From positions 1-49,716 of the forward strand of contig JAISSB010000048.1 in the NCBI GenBank assembly GCA_031273325.1: a stretch of DNA of 49,716 nucleotides, written 5' to 3'. Within the stretch, counting starts at the first letter, position 1. Each line of letters opens with the position of its first letter. The notes under the pieces are model-generated. The model was not told where the DNA came from. It searched no databases and saw nothing but the letters and a program-made list of their open reading frames with translations. Origin of the DNA: Treponema sp. (GTDB taxonomy: Bacteria; Spirochaetota; Spirochaetia; Treponematales; Breznakiellaceae). Position numbers and translations under genes: made by a program. Below are positions 44,310 through 49,716 of this stretch, piece by piece.

Positions 44310-44737
44310 ATTGTATATTCTATCATATCCATGGCACGGTATGCATCAGCAAGGTTTTGTAAACTGACCGATTCGGTGTACGAGACAATCGTTTCGTATA
44401 ATTCTGCCCATGTATACCGTGAGCGGCATTCGTCTTTGAAGGGACACACGACAGAATCAACGCAATCAACGGGGGATAAGGGACCTTCGACCGCACGTAA
44501 AATATCAGAAACCTTTACTTCAGCAGGGGATTTTTCAAGCGTATATCCGCCCTGAGGACCGCGGATACCGTGTACTAAATGTGCTTTCCGCAACGGTATA
44601 AATAGTTGTTCAAGATAACCTTCAGAGAGTCTTGTTTCAAGAGCAATCGTTCGGGTGCTTGCATAGTCGCCCGGTTCCAGCAGCGCAAGGTACAGCAAAG
44701 CTTCTAATGAGTACCGTCCTTTTGTAGAAATCCGCAT
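44306..44737 (-). CDS. Rrf2-family regulator with IscR-type cysteines
   Basis: 143 residues. N-terminal winged helix (MRISTKGRYSLEALLYLALLEPGDYASTRTIALETRLSEGYLEQLFIPLRKAHLVHGIRGPQGGYTL), then the linker with three cysteines spaced C-x5-C-x5-C in DCVDSVVCPFKDEC, the same spacing as the IscR 2Fe-2S ligands. It should therefore sense iron-sulfur status or redox. AGGAGGAACT precedes the ATG. It starts 14 bp after thrA. Possible targets include its own operon; no operator was identified. Confidence 0.88.
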   Translation of the reverse strand: MRISTKGRYSLEALLYLALLEPGDYASTRTIALETRLSEGYLEQLFIPLRKAHLVHGIRGPQGGYTLEKSPAEVKVSDILRAVEGPLSPVDCVDSVVCPFKDECRSRYTWAELYETIVSYTESVSLQNLADAYRAMDMIEYTI

Positions 44738-44751
44738 AGTTCCTCCTTATA

Positions 44752-47217
44752 TTACACGAGGGTCCGCGCCAAGCGGACAATGTCTGCAAAAACACCGCCG
44801 GCGGTTACATGCGCGCCCGCTCCCGGTCCTTTGATCACCATGGGAAGTGTTGCATAGCGATCAGTCGTTATCACGATGATATTATCGGCATCAACCAACG
44901 ACGCAAAAGGACTTTCGGCTCCCTCTGCCCGGAGGCTCAACGTTACGTGTCCATGCTCAACGGTTGCAACATAACAGAGCTTCTTCTGTGCAGCCGCTGC
45001 GGCTGCACGTTTTTCTTCAAATACTCCATCATATTGTGCTAATGCACGGAAAAATGCTTCGACATTCGGCGCTTCGATACATGCTGGCGGTAAGATCGGT
45101 TCAATGGTCACCGCAGAAAATTCAAGGGCTATGCCGCATTCACGGGCTAATATGAGCGCTTTTCGCGCCGTATCCATCGCATTAAGATCGTCACGCGGGT
45201 CAGGTTCCGTGTATCCTTTTGCTTGTGCTTCACGGACAAGAGCTGAAAACGGTTTAGAGCCGTCAAAATTATTAAAAATAAAGCTCAACGTGCCGGAGGC
45301 GACAGTTTCAATCTTTTGAATCCGGTCGCCGGAAAGGAAGAGGTCCCTTAAGGTTGAAAGCACCGGCAACCCTGCACAGACCGTCGTTTCATACAGATAA
45401 GGGATTCCCCGGTCGCGGGAATAGCGGGTAAGGGTTTGATAATATGCGTACGAACTTGAGTTTGCCCGTTTATTCGGGGTGACGATTGCAATCGCGGACC
45501 GCAATATTTCGGCATAATGGGCGGCGATCTCGTCACTTGCTGTGCAATCACAGAAGGTACTGTTGGGTACATTAAATGACTTCATACGGTCGATAAAGAC
45601 CGTTATATCAAACGGTTCGAGTGATGATTGGGGGTTCCGCACCGTTTCTTTTATCGTGCGGGGGTCTAATCCATGACGGTCAAAGAGCATACCGTAGCGG
45701 TCGCCGGCACCGATAATATTGATTCGGATATGATAATCTTTTTCAAGCGTTTCCTGCTGCGTTGCAATCTGTTCAAGCAACGTTCCTCCAATTAATCCGG
45801 CTCCTACTAAGAAAAGATTTACCGAACGGACCGTTGACCAGAAGAATGCCTCATGAATAGCATTTAATGCTTTTGTTTCATCCCGTTCCGCAACGACTGC
45901 CGATATATTGATTTCTGAAGAACCCTGAGCGATTGCAATGACGCTAATGCCGTTCCGTCCCAACGCATGAAAGACTTTTCCTGAAACTCCTGCATGTTGT
46001 TTCATGCGGGTCCCCACAACAGCAATGATTGACAAATTCCGTTCTACAACCGGCGGATCAATGACTCCGCTCTGTATTTCATAGTTAAATTCTTCTGTTA
46101 TAGCTGTTTCTGCACGATCTATATCTTTTGGCAAAATAGCAATGCAAATAGAATATTCACTCGAACTTTGGGTAATGAGAATAATATTAATATTTTTTCG
46201 TGCGAGTGCGCTAAAAAGCCGCGCCGAAGACCCAACGACTCCAACCATTCCTGAACCTTGGAACCGCACCAGTGCAATGTCCCTTATCGAACTGATCCCG
46301 CGGATAGGATATGTGCTTTCCGGAACTTCCTTAGCAATTATCGTGCCGGGGTGTGAAGGATTAAAGGTATTGCGGATTCGTATGGGTATTCCTTTTTTAA
46401 GGGCTGGCTTTATCGTCGGCGGGTAGATAACCTTTGCGCCGAAGTGCGACAGTTCCATAGCTTCTATATAGGAGATAGCATCGATAGTGAAGGCATTTTT
46501 TACTGCCTGCGGTTCTGCCGTTAATATACCGTCAACATCGGTCCAAATTTCTACTTCTTCAGCTTCAAGAACCGCACCGAATAGTGCTGCGGTAAAATCA
46601 GAGCCTCCCCGGCCGAGTGTGGTCACCGTCGAATCGCTGCTTCGTGCTATAAAACCCGTCGCAACCTGCACCGGAGCCTTCGGCGGCATATCGGCAAAGA
46701 AATGTTTGATATTCTCGTACGTTTGTTCAAAAAGAACCTGTGCATGCCCGTATGTTTTGTCTGTTACAATGAGGGTGCGCGTATCGAGATATGCAGCAGC
46801 GCAGCCGGCACTGTTGAGAATTGCCGTGATCACCTGTGCAGAAAGCTGTTCTCCAAAACTTGCAGCCATATCAAGGGTGCGCGGTGAAAGTTCCCTTAAT
46901 ATTGCAATACCGTCGCAGATACGGTGCAGCTCAGTGCATAAGGCAGTTATGATTGCAACTGTTGATTCCAGATTCTGCCCATTGAGAAAATGGCGGGCTA
47001 TCGTTTGATGGCGGGTGAACAAGAGTTCAAGCGATTCTTTGTAGCTTTTGTCTCCTGCAGCAGCTAACCGTGCGCTCTTGAGTATGTGATCGGTTACGCC
47101 GGAGAGCGCAGAAATGACTATGACCGGGGTATTGCCTTTCCCCTTTACAATATCAATAACACGGGTAATAGCGTCCGGAGTTCCCACCGATGTACCGCCG
47201 AATTTCAAAACGAACAT
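44752..47217 (-). CDS. thrA: Bifunctional aspartokinase / homoserine dehydrogenase
   Basis: About 821 residues, the length of ThrA. Aspartokinase domain: MFVLKFGGTSVG at the N-terminus, then TLGRGGSDFTAALFGAVLEAEEVEIWTDVDG. Two ACT domains follow (VGVVGSSARLFSALARKNINIILITQSSSEYSI; KHAGVSGKVFHALGRNGISVIAIAQGSSEINISAVV), for feedback control by threonine. Homoserine dehydrogenase: FLVGAGLIGGTLLEQI (NADP loop), ANKR-like TPNKRANS, and YLYETTVCAGLPVLSTLRDL. Catalyses the first and third steps to homoserine. ATG 47217 is used because AGAGGAGGATAT precedes it; the ORF-track start adds seven unlikely residues. First gene of the thrA-rrf2-lipoprotein operon. Confidence 0.95.
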   Translation of the reverse strand: MFVLKFGGTSVGTPDAITRVIDIVKGKGNTPVIVISALSGVTDHILKSARLAAAGDKSYKESLELLFTRHQTIARHFLNGQNLESTVAIITALCTELHRICDGIAILRELSPRTLDMAASFGEQLSAQVITAILNSAGCAAAYLDTRTLIVTDKTYGHAQVLFEQTYENIKHFFADMPPKAPVQVATGFIARSSDSTVTTLGRGGSDFTAALFGAVLEAEEVEIWTDVDGILTAEPQAVKNAFTIDAISYIEAMELSHFGAKVIYPPTIKPALKKGIPIRIRNTFNPSHPGTIIAKEVPESTYPIRGISSIRDIALVRFQGSGMVGVVGSSARLFSALARKNINIILITQSSSEYSICIAILPKDIDRAETAITEEFNYEIQSGVIDPPVVERNLSIIAVVGTRMKQHAGVSGKVFHALGRNGISVIAIAQGSSEINISAVVAERDETKALNAIHEAFFWSTVRSVNLFLVGAGLIGGTLLEQIATQQETLEKDYHIRINIIGAGDRYGMLFDRHGLDPRTIKETVRNPQSSLEPFDITVFIDRMKSFNVPNSTFCDCTASDEIAAHYAEILRSAIAIVTPNKRANSSSYAYYQTLTRYSRDRGIPYLYETTVCAGLPVLSTLRDLFLSGDRIQKIETVASGTLSFIFNNFDGSKPFSALVREAQAKGYTEPDPRDDLNAMDTARKALILARECGIALEFSAVTIEPILPPACIEAPNVEAFFRALAQYDGVFEEKRAAAAAAQKKLCYVATVEHGHVTLSLRAEGAESPFASLVDADNIIVITTDRYATLPMVIKGPGAGAHVTAGGVFADIVRLARTLV

Positions 47218-47321
47218 ATATCCTCCTCTTCTTATCATAATAGTACAGCGGCGGCATTTCTTTCTAGCTTCTTAACGGCACTCATTTCTTTGTATATACT
47301 GTTGACCACGGCATGAAAGCC

Positions 47322-47805
47322 GCACAGACCATGGATTTAATATTCCGGACGTATGGTTTAATATTCCGGACGCATGATTTAATATTCCGGACGTATGATT
47401 TAATATTCCGGACGCATGATTTAATATTCCGGACATACGGTTTAATCTTCCGGACGTATAGTTTATTCTTCCGGACATACAGTTTAATCTTCCGGATGCA
47501 TGGTTTATTCTTCCGGACGTATGGTTTAATATTCCGGACGCATGGTTTATTTTTCCGGACATACGGTTTAATCTTCCGGACATACGGTTTAATCTTCCGG
47601 ACATACAGTTTAATCTTCCGGACATACAGTTTAATCTTCCGGACATACGGTTTAATCTTCCGGACATACAGTTTATTCTTCCGGACATACGGTTTATTCT
47701 TCCGGACATACAGTTTATTCTTCCGGACATACAGTTTATTCTTCCGGACATACAGTTTATTCTTCCGGACATACAGTTTATTCTTGCAGACCATGGATTT
47801 AATCC
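47322..47805 (+). repeat. 21-bp tandem array, 21 core copies plus diverged end units
   Basis: TTCCGGAC recurs at exact 21-bp steps from 47343 to 47763, consensus TTCCGGACATACGGTTTAATC. The units just outside are diverged but identical to each other: CAGACCATGGATTTAAT at 47325-47341 and 47787-47803, exactly 462 bp (22 x 21) apart and in register. Left copies use CGTATGG or CGCATGA and ATATTCC; right copies use CATACAG and TTCTTCC. Every unit contains the palindrome TCCGGA. All three long ORFs here are the array read as heptads. Confidence 0.95.
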
Positions 47806-47810
47806 CTGTT

Positions 47811-47823
47811 GAGGTCTGTCCCC
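47811..47823 (-). repeat. Single GGGGACAGACCTC motif
   Basis: The minus strand reads GGGGACAGACCTC between the 21-bp array and the lipoprotein terminator; the same core as in the spacers near 0.7, 2.5 and 42.5 kb. Confidence 0.85.
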
Positions 47824-47829
47824 GTGAAT

Positions 47830-47862
47830 AAAAAAAAGGGCTTCCCCATACAGGAGAAGCCC
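47830..47862 (-). terminator. Rho-independent terminator of the Ig-repeat lipoprotein gene
   Basis: On the minus strand GGGCTTCTCC-TGTAT-GGGGAAGCCC followed by at least seven Ts, 43 bp after the stop codon. A textbook terminator. Confidence 0.9.
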
Positions 47863-47905
47863 GCACTTAGAATTCGATTAATTCGTACTTAAGAGATTAG
47901 TCTTA

Positions 47906-49633
47906 TCAGCCAGCGCTTGCTGCATCTTGAGTGATGGTAACGGTTTCACTGCCTTTGATTACTTCACTGTCTTCATGGACACCCACGGTGTACGTTGCTT
48001 GATTTGTATCTGCGTTTACAGGAATGGTTACACTAACCGTGATAACACCAGTATCAGAGTCTATTTCAGTAATAGAAATAGTAGTAGTGACGGTTTCTGA
48101 GCCTTTTTTAACAATGAAGTCAGTTGATGCAAGATCAGTAGCCTTAAGCAGCTTGCTTGCATCCGTAAACTCCACTTCTACGTTCCTTCCTGCAGCATCA
48201 ACGTCGCCAACATCTGACCCAGCAGCTACCTCCAGTCTTTGTTTTTGAGTAATGGTAACGATGTCTTCGTTAGAGGCTGCTTTGATTATGCCGCTGTTTG
48301 AAGCGACTTCCACGGTGTATGTTACTGGACTTGTGTCTGCGTTTGGTGGAATGGGTACACTAACCGTGATAACACCCTCAGCACCTACGCTAACAGAAGG
48401 AGTAATATCGCTGCTTGCTGAGTCTTTTTTAACAATGAAGTCGGCTGCTGTAAGATCATCAGTTGTAAGCAGATCGCTTGCATCCGTAAATTTCGCTACT
48501 ACTGTCTGAGCCTTAGCAAGAACACCAATAGTCTTGTCATTTGTCGCAACACTTAACGGCAATTTTGCTTTTTGAGTAATGGTAACGAGGTCTTGGGCAG
48601 TGGCTGCTTTGACTATTTCGCTGGTTGAAGCGACTTCCACGGTGTATTCTACTTCATTTTCGGTTCCGTTTGCGGGAATGGCTGCACTAACCGTGATAAC
48701 ACCATCAGAGTCTATGTCAGTAATAGAAGGAGTAATAGTGGTGTCTGCTGTTCCGCCTTTTTTAACAATGAAGTTAGCTGCTGTAAGATTAGTAGTTGTA
48801 AGCAGCTCGCTTGCATCATTAAACTTCGCTACTACGGTTTTTTGGGCGGCAAGAATAGTAACAGTCCTGTCACTTGTCGCAACACTTAACGGCAATTTTG
48901 CTTTTTGAGTAATGGTAACTTTTGCGTTACCTTTGATTTTGCCGCTGCCCGAAGCAATGGTCACCTCGTACCTTTTTTCCGTGGTTCCGCTGACATTGCT
49001 TGCAAAAGTTATTGGAACGCTTACGATACCGCTGCTGGCAACTTCTATATTAGCAGTAGTAATTGTGGCTGTTCCACCATCAATAGCGGTAACTGCGAAG
49101 TGAGTACCTGTTCGAAGATCAGCACTTGTAAGAGTGCCTGCATTGTTAAATTGAGCTGTTGCTCCTAATGCATTAGCAAGAACAGTAACATTCCCAACCG
49201 CGCCCAATAACTTTCTTCCATCATCTACTTGTTGAATAACGGTAACGGTTGCAGTGCCTTTGATCTTTGTGCTGTCTGGATTGATTTTTACAGTGAACGT
49301 TTTGTTAGCAGCTGTATCATTTACTGCTGTAATCGCTACCGTAACAGTTACAATATCACCGCTAACATCTGGAGCTGTGGTGGTACTAATAGTGGCTCCA
49401 CTCTCAGTGATGGTGAAGTCATCCTTCGTAAGCTCAAGCCCGGTTGCACCTTTAAATTGAGCTGTTGCTACCAGAGTATCAGCATCAACAGTATTGCCGG
49501 TTTGATCTTCGACTGCGCTCAATGTTTTTCGGTTATCTACGACGGTATCATCGTCATTGTCGGAGCATCCAATAAACGCAAAACTCATTGCCACAACAAG
49601 GGTGACAATTCCAAAATAAAGACTCTTTTTCAT
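47906..49633 (-). CDS. Lipoprotein with five tandem Ig-like repeats
   Basis: 575 residues from ATG 49633 (MKKSLYFGIVTLVVAMSFAFIGC; lipobox FIGC), preceded by AGGAGGACTCT; the track's longer start is rejected. After an acidic linker (SDNDDDTVVDNRK) come five ~105-110-residue units (roughly 35-136, 137-245, 246-355, 356-465, 466-573), each with an A(T/K)F.(D/G)A..L strand, DFxV(K/T)K.. segment, a SGxVTVxVxI strand and an end in KGxxTVTITQ(K). Units 3 and 4 share nearly identical stretches (KLPLSVAT, TVEVAS), suggesting recent gene-internal recombination. Beta-sandwich repeats on a lipid anchor suggest a surface-exposed stalk or adhesin. No ligand is known. Confidence 0.82.
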   Translation of the reverse strand: MKKSLYFGIVTLVVAMSFAFIGCSDNDDDTVVDNRKTLSAVEDQTGNTVDADTLVATAQFKGATGLELTKDDFTITESGATISTTTAPDVSGDIVTVTVAITAVNDTAANKTFTVKINPDSTKIKGTATVTVIQQVDDGRKLLGAVGNVTVLANALGATAQFNNAGTLTSADLRTGTHFAVTAIDGGTATITTANIEVASSGIVSVPITFASNVSGTTEKRYEVTIASGSGKIKGNAKVTITQKAKLPLSVATSDRTVTILAAQKTVVAKFNDASELLTTTNLTAANFIVKKGGTADTTITPSITDIDSDGVITVSAAIPANGTENEVEYTVEVASTSEIVKAATAQDLVTITQKAKLPLSVATNDKTIGVLAKAQTVVAKFTDASDLLTTDDLTAADFIVKKDSASSDITPSVSVGAEGVITVSVPIPPNADTSPVTYTVEVASNSGIIKAASNEDIVTITQKQRLEVAAGSDVGDVDAAGRNVEVEFTDASKLLKATDLASTDFIVKKGSETVTTTISITEIDSDTGVITVSVTIPVNADTNQATYTVGVHEDSEVIKGSETVTITQDAASAG

Positions 49634-49657
49634 AGAGTCCTCCTCATAAAATATTAC

Positions 49658-49673
49658 CCAAGCACAAGCTTGG
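49658..49673 (-). promoter_or_regulatory. Hairpin in the 5' region of the Ig-repeat lipoprotein gene
   Basis: CCAAGC-TTGT-GCTTGG (6-bp stem) lies 25 bp upstream of the ATG, followed by GTAATATTTTATG on the minus strand. It may be a leader hairpin or the end of an upstream transcript. Confidence 0.35.
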
Positions 49674-49716
49674 ATTCTATGTAAAGAGGAGAACACGTAA
49701 TACGTTGACTATAGGG

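Noticed and set aside
14090-47805. The tandem arrays as CRISPR
   Set aside because: Units are contiguous, with no unique spacers of constant length between conserved repeats, and no cas genes are present.
47272-47866. Three long ORFs (MSGRINC / YVRKNKL / IFRTYGL heptads) over the 47.3 kb array
   Set aside because: Several frames are open simply because 21 is a multiple of 3 and the unit lacks stops. They lack a convincing start, and the terminator region overlaps one of them.

Overview
The window looks like a chromosomal segment of a spirochaete, most probably a Treponema (genus-level inference). Evidence: the order tRNA-Thr, rpmG, tRNA-Trp, secE, nusG, rplK, rplA, rplJ, rplL, rpoB, rpoC; RpoB with Asn at the rifampicin position (E. 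coli S531), as known in spirochaetes; many lipoproteins; and a treponemal-type Fn3-like hypothetical. Base composition is moderate except for a strongly AT-rich stretch from about 7.0 to 12.3 kb.

Layout. 1-2.5 kb: a 5'-truncated HU-like/DUF4469 protein and a repetitive Ig-like protein, separated and followed by GGGGACAGACC-type repeats. 2.8-6.95 kb (minus): a probable metal-responsive operon, flavodoxin - DUF3793 - ZinT-like lipoprotein - SAM methyltransferase - IrtB/YbtQ-like ABC transporter, driven by a clear sigma70 promoter with two matching operator-like palindromes 60 bp apart. 7.0-12.3 kb: an AT-rich probable acquired island with a broken ABC ATPase, an ANT(6)-like adenylyltransferase, a VWA protein, a CDP-alcohol phosphatidyltransferase and a GNAT enzyme. 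12.3-21 kb: SIMPL lipoprotein, D-2-hydroxyacid dehydrogenase, RmuC, the Fn3-like hypothetical, a stand-alone condensation-fold acyltransferase, a DJ-1/PfpI pseudogene with an internal tandem duplication, and an MFS exporter. 22.2-28.3 kb (minus): rsm22, murI, lipoprotein, DUF503, TPR (overlapping genes), then upp, a secreted barrel-like protein and a TrkA/KtrA protein. 28.4-40.5 kb (plus): a D,D-carboxypeptidase and the ribosomal protein/RNA polymerase locus. 40.6-42.4 kb: an ABC exporter in place of the usual rpsL-rpsG. 42.7-47.2 kb (minus): thrA - IscR-like Rrf2 regulator - COG3014 lipoprotein - small lipoprotein. 47.9-49.6 kb (minus): a lipoprotein of five tandem Ig-like repeats.

The most unusual signal is a set of intergenic tandem arrays with an exact 21-bp period (or 42 = 2 x 21) but mostly different sequences: 8 x 42 bp at 14.1 kb, 10 x 21 at 16.3 kb, 37 x 21 at 21.2 kb, 14 x 21 at 22.0 kb and 21-22 x 21 at 47.3 kb. 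The period is two DNA helical turns and seven codons. A process or constraint that fixes the period but not the sequence is the best candidate here for an undescribed phenomenon.

Second, at least four genes lack a Shine-Dalgarno sequence and carry a -10 hexamer 6-7 nt before the start codon, with a fifth at 8 nt, which predicts leaderless mRNAs. Third, the rplL-rpoB intergenic region holds an attenuator-like hairpin, a 27-codon leader ORF with a ribosome binding site, and an overlapping 8-codon ORF inside a second hairpin.
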